Below are positions 25,417 through 35,763 of a stretch of 64,000 nt of DNA, one piece after another. A program made the position numbers and the translations under genes. Source of the stretch: a bacterium (Candidatus Blackallbacteria) CG13_big_fil_rev_8_21_14_2_50_49_14 (GTDB taxonomy: Bacteria > Cyanobacteriota > Sericytochromatia > UBA7694); NCBI GenBank assembly GCA_002783405.1, contig PFGG01000028.1, forward strand, positions 1-64,000. Reading direction: 5' to 3'. Under the pieces are notes generated by a model, which had not been told where the DNA came from, did no database searches, and was given only the letters and a program-made list of their open reading frames with translations. How positions within the stretch are numbered: position 1 is the first letter of the stretch; every line of letters begins with the position of its first letter.

Positions 25417-28400
25417 ATGGGTGATTTGAATATTTCCAGACAGTTTGCACAAAAGCTTGGCGATGAAACCTCGCGAAAACTGGTCAAAGAGATTCTTCAG
25501 GATGGCCAGGTCGACAGTGCCGATAAAGCCAAGTTGGCGGCCTTAAAAACGCATTTGGAGAGTGCAGAGGCAAAGAGCCCAGATGCTGCAATTACAAAAG
25601 AAATCATTGAGTCTTTCACAGATTTGCATACTGTTTTAGGGGTCAATGTTGGCACTGACAAGAAAATTCTTGAAGCGAATCTGAAACGCTTGCAGGCCTT
25701 TCAGGATGGAATGAAACCCAATGAAGTAAATTTTGAAGGCATGCAGGTCACTACCGATGGCTGGTTTGGTGATGCGACCCGCGCTTTGCATATCCAGGAT
25801 TTAGAACCACCAGATTCCAGTTCCGATCCGGTTCCCAATCAGACAGCAAGTTCGACTGAAACTCCCGCTAATACACCCAGTGCTTCTCCTGCTTCGACAC
25901 CTTCTGTTCCCACTGATACACCTTTGCCCAAACCTGCAGCCCATTCCTCTGCTCCAATGAATGTTCCCAATCCGTATCTTCCCCAGGAAAACTATACCCC
26001 TACAGCCACGCCGTCTGTGAAGCTCCCGCAAGTGGCTGTGCCTGCCAATTTAACCGAGGAACAGGCTCAGGTGCTGAGTCCCAACCAGTCGGCCTATTCG
26101 CAATCTGTAAATCATTTGCAGACCCAGGTCAAAGCATTAAGGGAGCTTTTGAATAATCCCCAGGCGGTGAGCAATGAACAACTGCAAACAAGCTTGAAAC
26201 GTCTGGTTGAAAACGATGCTGGCAAAGGTTTTTTGGAACTGCTCAAATTTAATCCCAATCTTTTAAATGATTTAGAGCAAAAAGGTTTGATTTCAGACTC
26301 CGATCGCAAAAATTTAAGTGCCTCTTTAAGTGATATTCTGAATAAAAAAGCATCCCTTGAAACGGGCCATCAAAAACTTGAAACCTTGGGCACACAAATT
26401 CAGGAATTGGAAACGCAATTGGAATCGGTCACCGATTCTGACGCGCGCAACGGCATTCAAGCGCAAATCGAAGCTTTGCGTTTAGAAACCCGTTTCCAGC
26501 AAGAAAACAACCAGCAATTACAGTCTGAAATTTCAAGTGCGATCGACAATCTCACGAAGGGTGAACTTCAGCTTCAAAAGGGTCAAACACCAGAAGATGT
26601 TTTGGGGGCCTATTTAAACACTGAGCCCTCACCTCTTTCTGAACCTCAAATAAATGCCTACCGTGCGGGTCTTGTAAAATCAGCGGATCAGTACCTGACC
26701 CAACCCAATGCCGGAAGTTATTCAGATTTAAGATCCAATCTTTATTCTAATTTGTATGCCTTTGAAAAAAGCGTTCCTGCGGCTCAAGAACAGTCTTATG
26801 TCAAATTTAAAGAGGCTGTATTAGATGTAGAACAAAAATATTCCAATTTAAACCATCAAATGGAGGCCTTAACGGGAACCTCCAGCAGTTTGGGGGATTT
26901 GAAAACCGGTGAAGAATTGGCTGAAGAATTAAAGGCCCATGCCTCTGCCGCTGTTCGTGCTGTCGATGCTTTTGCCCAAAAAGGAGAATCTGTTTTAGCC
27001 TATTTAAAGGCTTATCCCAATCAATACGAAGGCCAGGCAGCAGATGCGGCTGCTCTTGAGCAAAAACTGAATGCACTTAAGGCGAGCCCGGAGCTACAGG
27101 ATAAGGTTTCAATTTTAAATCAAATCTCTTCTGCTTTGGATGAAGTGTATATTAAAACCGAAATCAGCAAAGGGTCGGCACCTCTGGCTGAGGAAACCCA
27201 ATCTGCCCTCTTGGTTGCCAAAGACAAACTCAGCTCAGAAGAAGATAAAAAAAAGCTGGATTTGTTGATCAAGAATCCTGAGTTGGTAAGAATTCTGCCC
27301 AAGGCAGATGAGTATTCTAAAATATTGACCTATCTTTCTGAAAAGTCTTTTTTAACCTTTTCAGAACAGGAATTGAAAACTGCACTTGAAAGTGGCAATA
27401 CTGAAAAAGTGAATGCGATTTTCACTGCAGATATGTTCAGTTCGTTTGGTTTTGGCTCCTTGGCACTGGGGGGGGCCTTTTATTCTCCCAGTTTTAATTT
27501 GGACAATTACTTCATGCCGCCTTCCTTGGCTCTTTCTTCGATGAGCATGGATTCAAGTTTGATTCCAAATGACAATGAACTCACACCCACTGGAAACAGC
27601 AGCTTTGATTTGGGTTTGGGGCAAACCTTTGGCAGCTCCAATGCTTCATCAGGCGCATTTCAATTAACAGCTCCCACGATCGGTTTGAGTAACCGGCCCT
27701 TGTCACTGATGGCTGCTCCTCTTGCGCCTCCTACCCCCCTCTGGCTTTCTGTTCCAGGGGGATCTGCCCGGGCTGAAGCACTCTCAAAAGAATTGGCTTC
27801 AATGCCTGAAGACCAACGCCAGCAATTGGTTGAAGCTTTAAAATCGCCTGAAATGGCGGGAATGTCAGATTTTCTTCAGCGTTTGTCTCAAGAGCAGCCT
27901 GAACTCAAAGCCCAATTGGATAAGGTTCAGGCCGGTGAAAACGGCAAAGAAGCGATCAATTCTGGGCATTGGAACAATGATTCACTTTTAGATGCGGCAC
28001 AAAGCGCCCTGCAAAATCAAATTCAGGCCCATGATTCGCTCAAGGCTGAAATTACGCTTGCAAAGAAAGACTTGGAAACCCTGATCGCCAACCCTGATTT
28101 GTCTTTGCCCGTTAAAGCAAAACTGCAGGAACAGCTGAAAACCATCAATGGGGCTTTGGGGCAGATCAACAAGGGTGAATTTCCACCCGCAGATTCAGCT
28201 GAACAGCAAAAATTAGATAAGGTGATGCAGGCGATATCTACCCAGGGTAAACCCCAAGGGCTGAGTTTGAGTGACAGGTTTATGCTCCAAGCCACAGTAG
28301 ATGTGCTGGATGATTTGAAGGCCACTCCTGCCTTGATGCAAAAACTAGAAACAGCTCCCTCATTCAAAAATCTAACCCAGGTCTTTGCCAAAGATGAATC

Positions 28401-30705
28401 AGGCAGTTATACCTTTCCTCAGGAAATCCAAAACCTGCTCAAGGATCCGAATCTAAGCCCAGAAGCAGCCCAAATGCTCATGCTTCAGGCCAATCGTATC
28501 AGCCATTTGGCCAATGCCGCAGCAACAAAGTTGGTCGATGAAATTGAAGCGATCTTAAAGGTGGGGGAACGCCAGAAAGCCGAAGGAAATGGTGGCGGCG
28601 AGTTGACTTCTGGGTTTGATTCTTTGATCAGCTTGAACAGTTTTAAAGAAAATATGAATGCCATGGGCAAAACTTCTTCCAGCGGTGGAAGTGAAATTAA
28701 AGCTGTGACCTGGATGAATACCATTGCCAAGAAAGTAGGCCCCCTTGATCTGGCCCATGAAAACCGTGAAATGCGTCAGCGCGTGAATTCAGTCTTTATG
28801 GACAACGCAGGCATGGTCAAAGATTTGGCAGAAGAAAACTTAAATACGATTCAGGAAAAAGCACAGATTAAAGAGAGCCAAAACAGTCTGGCGAATTTGA
28901 TTAAAGACCCAGAAATGATGGCGGTGATGGACAAAGCCTTGGCAGAACAGGGATTAAAACCTGAAGACCTTGAAAGTCTGGATGCAACAAAGCTTGCAAA
29001 AATAGAAAAAGCTGTTGCGGCTGTGAAGCTGAAAATTAATCAAAGCCCGGGTGCAAGTGACAATCCGGTCATGAAAAGCCAGCTTGAAAAACTTGATAAT
29101 ATTGAGCAGGTTCGCCAGGCTGTGGTTGCCTTAGAGACTAAAAATACCCAAGCAACAACTTCGATGCTCACCATGATTGAGAATTCAAAGCAGGAATATC
29201 TCACTGGCATGACTGAAATGAGAGATCAGCTCAAAGCACAGGGTATTGCGACTCCCCAGTTGGATGCGTTTCTGGCTGCCCCCTTTATGCCCAATGGCCC
29301 TGCTTTGAGCGATGTTCAAGGTGAGTTGGCAGCCTTGTCTAGTAATACCTCTCAGCCTCCCCAGGTGCGGGCTTTGGCGAATACTTCCGGGCAGATCTTG
29401 AACAATGTAAGCATTATTAGTATGGCCCAGACTGAGATTGCCAACGGAGAATACAAGCCCGAAACCCAGGCTGCTTTAATTGGGGCTGTCGGGGGAGGAA
29501 CGCAGTTGCGTCAGTTTATGGCCACCTATAGAAACGAGTTACAGACGCTGGGGCCTGAAAAAGCTGCTGAGAATCTGAATGCGAATTTAGGGGCCTTGGC
29601 TACACGGATTGAAGCAGCAGGTACCGATCCTGCAGCCATGACCACAGCCGTGAGTTTGCAGGGCGGAAATTCTGGTTCGTCTGGTGGTGGGGATCGAGGG
29701 CTTGTTGTTGCTATGGGGGGGCCTATGGGGCGTGTTGTTCAAGATATTAATAATCTGTTTACTGCGGGCATTCAAATGAATGAAGCAGGCTTTGTCCCTC
29801 CGAAAATAGATTTGGGAGGAATGAATATCACCTCCTTTAATCCCCCTGACCGTGACCGCTGGTATCCGGGTAAGTTTTTACATGAAATGACGCAAATGAT
29901 GCGCCAAAGGGGCACAATTATTGCCCAGACGCCGCCCTCTCAATTGGCTGGGGTTTTGGGGATCTTTGGGCGAGGGGATCAGATTTCAGCTCATGCCGAC
30001 AATACCTTGATGAAAGGGGTTGAAAGCTATTTGCAGGAAATCAACCCCTTTATGCAAGCTGCAGGATTGCCGGGAATGGATCTGAGTTATATCAACAGTT
30101 CAGATCCCCTGTCTGGGGATCCTTCCTTTTCGGCTGAACCCCAGCTTTCTGCAGAGGCAAAGAGCTTGGTTGCCCAAGCTGATCAGTTTGCAAATGCGAT
30201 TCTGGCACCAACCCCTGAGGTCAGTGGTGAAGCCTTTTTATCTGAGCTTTTGCAGAAATTTTTAGACAGTATCCGTGATCTGGACTTTGAATCACGCAAG
30301 CTGGTATTGGCGCAAATGACCCAAAAAATGATGAACAATGCGATTACACGCCTCTATAAAGAACGGGCCGATCAAAACAATCAATACCACGAAAAAATGC
30401 TCAATGAATTGACTGAAGGCTTCAAGGGCCAAATTGAAAAGAGTATTGAACGTGGCTTGATGCATGCCGACAGCGCGCAAGCGGCCATGGCAGAAGGGGC
30501 ACAACTGGGGAGTAAAACGGGTGAGGCCGTCAATCTTTCAGAGCAACAGCTCAAAGCGCATTTTAGCCAGTTACTGGAAGGCCCTACGCAGGACAATATG
30601 ATGACCCGTGTCAGCAAGCAAAAACTGCTTCAGGCTTTGTTTGAGGGCAGTAAAATTACGGGTCAACCGGGTATTTTCGCGCTTTTAAACAGGTTTGAGA
30701 ATTAA
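25417..30705 (+). CDS. Giant helical protein, paralog 1
   Basis: 1762 residues, no signal peptide, no family recognised. The N-terminus has an EF-hand-like stretch (DGQVDSADKAKLAAL, near 29). A Pro/Thr/Ser linker follows (about 129-208; repeated TP, SP and PS pairs), then long coiled-coil-rich helices (about 220-650). A Ser/Phe/Leu/Gly-rich non-helical segment lies at about 673-782. More helices follow, then a C-terminal module at about 1604-1675 (EAFLSELLQKFLDSIRDLD, LVLAQMTQKMMNNAITRLY). That module is shared with the next giant gene. Cysteine is absent or rare and Gln, Glu, Leu and Ala are abundant. Flanked by its own terminator. A cytoplasmic scaffold or a leaderless secretion substrate are both possible. 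Confidence 0.85.
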   Translation: MGDLNISRQFAQKLGDETSRKLVKEILQDGQVDSADKAKLAALKTHLESAEAKSPDAAITKEIIESFTDLHTVLGVNVGTDKKILEANLKRLQAFQDGMKPNEVNFEGMQVTTDGWFGDATRALHIQDLEPPDSSSDPVPNQTASSTETPANTPSASPASTPSVPTDTPLPKPAAHSSAPMNVPNPYLPQENYTPTATPSVKLPQVAVPANLTEEQAQVLSPNQSAYSQSVNHLQTQVKALRELLNNPQAVSNEQLQTSLKRLVENDAGKGFLELLKFNPNLLNDLEQKGLISDSDRKNLSASLSDILNKKASLETGHQKLETLGTQIQELETQLESVTDSDARNGIQAQIEALRLETRFQQENNQQLQSEISSAIDNLTKGELQLQKGQTPEDVLGAYLNTEPSPLSEPQINAYRAGLVKSADQYLTQPNAGSYSDLRSNLYSNLYAFEKSVPAAQEQSYVKFKEAVLDVEQKYSNLNHQMEALTGTSSSLGDLKTGEELAEELKAHASAAVRAVDAFAQKGESVLAYLKAYPNQYEGQAADAAALEQKLNALKASPELQDKVSILNQISSALDEVYIKTEISKGSAPLAEETQSALLVAKDKLSSEEDKKKLDLLIKNPELVRILPKADEYSKILTYLSEKSFLTFSEQELKTALESGNTEKVNAIFTADMFSSFGFGSLALGGAFYSPSFNLDNYFMPPSLALSSMSMDSSLIPNDNELTPTGNSSFDLGLGQTFGSSNASSGAFQLTAPTIGLSNRPLSLMAAPLAPPTPLWLSVPGGSARAEALSKELASMPEDQRQQLVEALKSPEMAGMSDFLQRLSQEQPELKAQLDKVQAGENGKEAINSGHWNNDSLLDAAQSALQNQIQAHDSLKAEITLAKKDLETLIANPDLSLPVKAKLQEQLKTINGALGQINKGEFPPADSAEQQKLDKVMQAISTQGKPQGLSLSDRFMLQATVDVLDDLKATPALMQKLETAPSFKNLTQVFAKDESGSYTFPQEIQNLLKDPNLSPEAAQMLMLQANRISHLANAAATKLVDEIEAILKVGERQKAEGNGGGELTSGFDSLISLNSFKENMNAMGKTSSSGGSEIKAVTWMNTIAKKVGPLDLAHENREMRQRVNSVFMDNAGMVKDLAEENLNTIQEKAQIKESQNSLANLIKDPEMMAVMDKALAEQGLKPEDLESLDATKLAKIEKAVAAVKLKINQSPGASDNPVMKSQLEKLDNIEQVRQAVVALETKNTQATTSMLTMIENSKQEYLTGMTEMRDQLKAQGIATPQLDAFLAAPFMPNGPALSDVQGELAALSSNTSQPPQVRALANTSGQILNNVSIISMAQTEIANGEYKPETQAALIGAVGGGTQLRQFMATYRNELQTLGPEKAAENLNANLGALATRIEAAGTDPAAMTTAVSLQGGNSGSSGGGDRGLVVAMGGPMGRVVQDINNLFTAGIQMNEAGFVPPKIDLGGMNITSFNPPDRDRWYPGKFLHEMTQMMRQRGTIIAQTPPSQLAGVLGIFGRGDQISAHADNTLMKGVESYLQEINPFMQAAGLPGMDLSYINSSDPLSGDPSFSAEPQLSAEAKSLVAQADQFANAILAPTPEVSGEAFLSELLQKFLDSIRDLDFESRKLVLAQMTQKMMNNAITRLYKERADQNNQYHEKMLNELTEGFKGQIEKSIERGLMHADSAQAAMAEGAQLGSKTGEAVNLSEQQLKAHFSQLLEGPTQDNMMTRVSKQKLLQALFEGSKITGQPGIFALLNRFEN

Positions 30706-30755
30706 GCCCAGTACTTTGTTTGCCTGCTTTTGTAAGAGAAGGCAAGGCTTCATGT

Positions 30756-30792
30756 CCCCTGCTGAAAAATTATCATTTCAGCAGGGGTTTTC
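30756..30792 (+). terminator. Intrinsic terminator after giant gene 1
   Basis: 12-bp perfect stem (cccctgctgaaa / tttcagcagggg) with an 8-base loop, followed by a short T-run. Confidence 0.85.
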
Positions 30793-30915
30793 ATGTTATA
30801 AACCTCGCGCTGTGGGGTATAAAAAGACAGTAAGCCTTACGAAAGCTCATGTACTGTTTGGGCATTGAACGCGATAATGTTTCATTTTTAAGATTAAAAG
30901 GTTAAGGACAAGACC

Positions 30916-33900
30916 ATGACAGAGATTCAATCCGGTAATAATTTTTCAGTCTCTACCCGTTTCATGCAGGAAGTGCATAAAGCGGCTTCAGATAATACCG
31001 TTGAAGCCAAAGAACTTGCGCGTTTGGTGCAAGTTGCTTCTGAAGATGCCTCTGGCCTGACGGATGACGAAAAATCCATGCTGACCGGTTTGTTCACCAA
31101 GAAATTGGATACGACAGGTTTGACGGACGAAGAGAAAAAGCTTTTTGATCAAATCGGTGGCAGTATTACCAGCCAAGAAGTCGTGGATCAAAATATTCAA
31201 GAGCTTAAAAATGTAACCGCCCATGAAAATGATCCCAACAGTCTGAATTTTTCTAAGCTCAAATTGGTAACTGAGTCGAAAAGCTTTTTATCGAAAGCCT
31301 CCTTTGGTTTGTTTGGGGGCACAAATATTGAATCTCATACACTGAATATTTCTGATGGAAATATTCCTTCGATAGCGAATCCTCCTCAAACAATGGCGAT
31401 GGATCAGAAGCATGAACTTGACCGTAACAATCTGATCAATATGATGGGCCCTTTGGAACAAGAGCTTCAACAGGCAACAGCACCGGATTCGGATGTGCGT
31501 AAGCGCTTGGCCGCCAGTATGGGAGAAGGGGTCGACCCTAATAGCCAAGCTGTTACAGATAAAATTGAAACCTTACAAAAAAAGATCACTGACTTTAAAA
31601 ACGATCCAAAGCAAGGAGATTGGGTGAATTCATCAGATCTTACTGCTTTGATGAACAGCTATGCCCAAAATCCGCCTACCGATAACCCCCGTATCAATTC
31701 TGCCTATATGGGAACGCTTTTGGGCGCATTTTGGAATGCTACAGATTCAAGTGCAATTGCTAAAGAACAAAAAAGCAATATTGCAAATGGTGACATACAA
31801 GTCCCTGCCGCTGTTTCTGAAATTAATCAAACGCTTGAATCCGTCAATGAATTGGCAAAAACCGACGCCCAGTCAGCTGTTGATAAAGCGAGTACTTTGA
31901 TTGCGCAATTGGATGATTTGAAAGCAAGTAACCCTGACCTTTATAAACAGGTGATTCGCGGAACAGATGAAAGTGCAATAGATTTGCTTCGGGGTCAGGT
32001 TTCTGATTTGAAGCAATATTTAAAAGAGGGTGGGGCCATGGGGGCCGCCCAGATGACCCAACTGAATAATATCTATGCAAACCTGCATCAAATGCAAAAA
32101 ACACTTGATGTTGAGCCGGTTATGACTCCAAGTGCTGAGGATATTGCCTCTAAACAAGCATTTTTAGATAATCCTGCTGTTCCAGATGCCGCGAAAGAAT
32201 CTGTTCGTCAAGAGTTAGCTGCACTTCAAGCTCAGCCAACAACCTCACCTGAAGATCAAGCAAAACTTGATGCGATCAGAAATGCTATGGTGGGGGCGAA
32301 AAGTGCCGTTTATGAGGCCTCCCAATCCTCTCAAGATTCTGCAGTCTCCCGCAGTGATATGGTCAATGATTTGCAAGAGGCTGAGTCCACTTTGGCCAAT
32401 CTTTTGACACAACATGGTATTTCAGATACTGGGCGTACTCAATTGCAGGCCCAATTGGATGCTACTCGGGCAGCATTAACTCAACTTCAAAATAATCAAG
32501 AAGTAAAGTTTGAAAATCCTGCTCAAGAAGCTGATTTTAATAAGGTTTTGCAAAATCTGCAAAAAATGAAGCCTGAGGAGCCAGCTGTTCCTGCACCTAC
32601 AACTGATGCTGCTTCTGTGCCCACGACCGAGGGGGGGGCTGCTCCTGTAAGCGATGGTACTCCAGGGAATGTAACCGTTCCCGATAATGCATTGGGAGAT
32701 ATTGAAATTGCACCCTATTCAGGAGCAATTGCCTCTGATTTTATGTTGAGAGACTTTAATCTTGGCTCCACCAGTGGGGTTAACAATCCTGCCTCTTCAT
32801 TGATGCTTGGAACTGGTTTGGATCTTAATTTGGGCGTGTCTCCAATCATTACCTCTCCTGATCCCTATGACTTTTCATCTGCCAGTTCTTCATTGTTGAA
32901 CCCAGCCCCACTTTCAAGCTCTCTTGGCTTTTGTGGTGTGGGGGGGAGCAGTCTTTACAATGATCCTTTCAGTTTGTATTCTCCTTCTTTAAGTTTTGGC
33001 GGGCTGTCCGGCGGGTTGGGGGGATATAATCCAGGTTCCCTTTCTCTGAGTTTTCCTTCCTATGCCTCATTTTTAACCAGTCCCTCACCGACATCTGCTG
33101 CGCCTAGTCAGCCGGCATCAACTTCTCCTGGGGCAACGGGCTCAGCTCCTGCGGCCACCCCCCGCCCATCCTTATCGAATGTTTTTCTGGAAGGCGTTGG
33201 TGAAGATCCTGCCAATGTGAAACCACTTTCACCTGAGCAAGAACAGCGAAAGACCAAAGCTCTTGAAACGATTGCGCAAATTGAGTCTGATGACAGTGCT
33301 TCTCCGGAAGCTAAACAGGCTGCTGCCATTTTAAAACAATTGGTTCAAAACCCGACAGGTTCAATTCAAACCCCAAATGGAAAAATTACGCCGCCTGAAG
33401 GAGCTTTTGAATCCAGTTTAACTGTTTTGGAAACCTACCAAGACTTAAAGAGCAAAGGCATTGATACGGCAGATGCTGAGGTCGTATTTATGTTGGCTGC
33501 TCAAGGGGTTCAATCAGGTGAATCGCCTGAAAGTATTGCCGCCAGTGTTCAACAAGTTGCAAAGAGTGGCTCAACTGAAGAGATTACGGCCAATTTGAAA
33601 GGTATTCGTTCGGAGAAATTTGTGGAAAGTCAGCAAGATATTTCGAAGCTGGCTGGTAATTTGAAAAACTCTGAATTGGTCAATGATCTGGCAACCGGTG
33701 TTTTGGGAGATGATTTTGTCAAACAGGTACAAGCCTTAGAGGGGGGAGCAAATGTTACCTCTGTCGAAGAAGCCTTGGCTTTCATTAAATCTTCGGGCAA
33801 AGATACAACCCCCAGTTATGTCACTCAAATTATTAAAAGCCCTAAATTTGCTGAGCAATACCAACCCATTTTGGATTCTGCAAAACAGCAGTACCAGGAA

Positions 33901-35631
33901 TTAGATCAAGAAGCGCGTGATTTGATCTCGCAAGTAAATGATTCAGATGTTCTGAGAGTTCAGGTTACGAATATCGATGAGGCCATTGATCTATTATCGA
34001 AATCGCCCTCTCCCAAGGCCGCTGATTTGTTAGGGAAACTGCGTGAGTCCAAGGCAAAGCAAGATGCTTTAGCGCCTCAGTTGGCGGGTATTCAGCAGCT
34101 GAGTGCAGTGAGTAAGAACTACCATTCCATGCAAGAATCGATGACAAAAGCACTTAGTGATCTGCGTGCTTTGCCTGACTCGCCGACAAAGGCCTCTCAG
34201 ATTCGGATGTTAGAGACTGTTCAAACAGAACTGACAAATACAGGGCAACTTTCTCCAACATCGGCTCGCGCTTATGCTGACTTTAAGGTTGGCCGTCAGG
34301 TTCGTACTTTAGAGGCCGGACTGAATAGTGACCCACTTCAGACGACCCACGGGCGAAAGGTGATTCGAGGTGTCGTTAGTGCATTTGAAACCGCAGGAAC
34401 ACCACAAGAAAAAGATCAGGCATTTACTCAAATCGTTACAGGATTAGAAAATGGTACGATTGTTGCTCCTACTGCTTTGGCTGTTCAAAATCAGGTTTTA
34501 ACAGGTTTGGGGTTAGAACCTGCCACTAGGGTCCTTACCCCACCACAATTTTTAGCTCGGATTAAAACTTACAGTCCAAGTGCTGTCATTTCTTCAACCA
34601 TTCAGCAATTTGGAGTAATGTCTACTGCGAATGATATAGCACGTTCGAATCTAACCGGTGAACCTCCCTTAAGTTCAATAGCAGACAGACAAGCTGAATA
34701 TTCGACTACAGCAATGAACTTGAATATGAGTCCCAGCGGTTTAACTGCATTGGCCGCGAGTAATCCAGTCGTTGCTTCTCTTATGGATTTTAATCAGGCT
34801 GCTGATGCAGAACGAGATTATAACTATAGTTTGCCTCCTGATCAACAAGCTGCAGCTTGGGGCAATACCTTTAATAATTTATCTGCAAGCAATGCAATCT
34901 GGGATCAGATGGATCGTCAATTTGCAGAAAGTTTAAATCAGCTTTCTCAGGCCAATGATCAAGTCATGGTCGCAAATGGACTTCCTCCGCTTAGCAGTGG
35001 CGATCATGTGATTTCTCGGGATCCCCATCTCAGTGCAAGCACGCAAAAGTTGGTAGATGAAGCAGATGCACTTGCGGATCGCTTGATCTTGGCGCCGCTC
35101 CCGGCAGTGAATGGGGAAGCCTTTTTAAGTGATTTGTTAACTCATTTTATTGATACCATTCGGGATTTGGATATGAAAACACGCCAGTTGGTTTTAAATC
35201 AAATGGCGCAAAAAATGGTCAATAATGCCATTACTCAGTTTTATAAAGACAAATCAGATGCGAATAATAAGCACCATCAAGAAGCTTTACAGCGTTTACA
35301 AGAATCGTTTAAAGCTCAAATTACAAAGGCGATTGAATCAAGCATGGCAGGACAATCCACGAATAATTCCCAAAGCGTGGCCTCCATGAGTGGTCGGGTT
35401 TCTGGGGCGACTTTATCTTCTGCGATGGATAATGTTCCAGCACAGAAGGTTGTTCAGGAAATGTTTAATTCCACCAATCAAATGTCTCCCCCCATTTCTG
35501 TCTTGCAAAAACAACGTATTTTGGATGGCATGGCACGAATCATGAAGGCCGCTGGAACCTCTCAAACTGATGACGATCAGATTGCCTTGAGGGGACTCAA
35601 TACTATTTTGACGCGCGACCGCATGAATTGA
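30916..35631 (+). CDS. Giant helical protein, paralog 2
   Basis: 1571 residues; ATG preceded by AAGGAC. Same plan as the preceding giant: a helical N-terminus with TDDEKSMLTGLF and TDEEKKLFDQIGG, long coiled-coil-like helices, a central Ser/Leu/Gly/Pro/Phe-rich segment (about 595-755), more helices, and the conserved C-terminal module at about 1400-1475 (EAFLSDLLTHFIDTIRDLD, LVLNQMAQKMVNNAITQFY). Outside this module and the general layout, similarity to paralog 1 is low. The central segment holds FCGVGGSS and many short SF/LS/GG repeats. No signal peptide or enzyme motif seen. It has its own terminator, so it is probably transcribed alone. Confidence 0.85.
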   Translation: MTEIQSGNNFSVSTRFMQEVHKAASDNTVEAKELARLVQVASEDASGLTDDEKSMLTGLFTKKLDTTGLTDEEKKLFDQIGGSITSQEVVDQNIQELKNVTAHENDPNSLNFSKLKLVTESKSFLSKASFGLFGGTNIESHTLNISDGNIPSIANPPQTMAMDQKHELDRNNLINMMGPLEQELQQATAPDSDVRKRLAASMGEGVDPNSQAVTDKIETLQKKITDFKNDPKQGDWVNSSDLTALMNSYAQNPPTDNPRINSAYMGTLLGAFWNATDSSAIAKEQKSNIANGDIQVPAAVSEINQTLESVNELAKTDAQSAVDKASTLIAQLDDLKASNPDLYKQVIRGTDESAIDLLRGQVSDLKQYLKEGGAMGAAQMTQLNNIYANLHQMQKTLDVEPVMTPSAEDIASKQAFLDNPAVPDAAKESVRQELAALQAQPTTSPEDQAKLDAIRNAMVGAKSAVYEASQSSQDSAVSRSDMVNDLQEAESTLANLLTQHGISDTGRTQLQAQLDATRAALTQLQNNQEVKFENPAQEADFNKVLQNLQKMKPEEPAVPAPTTDAASVPTTEGGAAPVSDGTPGNVTVPDNALGDIEIAPYSGAIASDFMLRDFNLGSTSGVNNPASSLMLGTGLDLNLGVSPIITSPDPYDFSSASSSLLNPAPLSSSLGFCGVGGSSLYNDPFSLYSPSLSFGGLSGGLGGYNPGSLSLSFPSYASFLTSPSPTSAAPSQPASTSPGATGSAPAATPRPSLSNVFLEGVGEDPANVKPLSPEQEQRKTKALETIAQIESDDSASPEAKQAAAILKQLVQNPTGSIQTPNGKITPPEGAFESSLTVLETYQDLKSKGIDTADAEVVFMLAAQGVQSGESPESIAASVQQVAKSGSTEEITANLKGIRSEKFVESQQDISKLAGNLKNSELVNDLATGVLGDDFVKQVQALEGGANVTSVEEALAFIKSSGKDTTPSYVTQIIKSPKFAEQYQPILDSAKQQYQELDQEARDLISQVNDSDVLRVQVTNIDEAIDLLSKSPSPKAADLLGKLRESKAKQDALAPQLAGIQQLSAVSKNYHSMQESMTKALSDLRALPDSPTKASQIRMLETVQTELTNTGQLSPTSARAYADFKVGRQVRTLEAGLNSDPLQTTHGRKVIRGVVSAFETAGTPQEKDQAFTQIVTGLENGTIVAPTALAVQNQVLTGLGLEPATRVLTPPQFLARIKTYSPSAVISSTIQQFGVMSTANDIARSNLTGEPPLSSIADRQAEYSTTAMNLNMSPSGLTALAASNPVVASLMDFNQAADAERDYNYSLPPDQQAAAWGNTFNNLSASNAIWDQMDRQFAESLNQLSQANDQVMVANGLPPLSSGDHVISRDPHLSASTQKLVDEADALADRLILAPLPAVNGEAFLSDLLTHFIDTIRDLDMKTRQLVLNQMAQKMVNNAITQFYKDKSDANNKHHQEALQRLQESFKAQITKAIESSMAGQSTNNSQSVASMSGRVSGATLSSAMDNVPAQKVVQEMFNSTNQMSPPISVLQKQRILDGMARIMKAAGTSQTDDDQIALRGLNTILTRDRMN

Positions 35632-35650
35632 CGAACTCAGCGCAAAGCTA

Positions 35651-35688
35651 AAAAAGCCTGAGCATGAAACCATGCTCAGGCTTTTTTA
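35651..35688 (+). terminator. Intrinsic terminator after giant gene 2
   Basis: Stem aaaaagcctgagcatg / catgctcaggcttttt with loop aaac, then T-run. Confidence 0.92.
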
Positions 35689-35702
35689 CTTTTATAAATG
35701 AC

Positions 35703-35747
35703 TTTAAAAACAAGAGCCACTAAAATTTAATTTTAGTGGCTCTTGTT
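35703..35747 (-). terminator. Intrinsic terminator of the minus-strand EF-hand-like gene
   Basis: Inverted repeat aacaagagccactaaaat / attttagtggctcttgtt with a short loop. On the minus strand it is followed by TTTTTAAAG. It lies 16 bases after the stop at 35764. Confidence 0.85.
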
Positions 35748-35763
35748 GAGGAAATCTAAAAAA

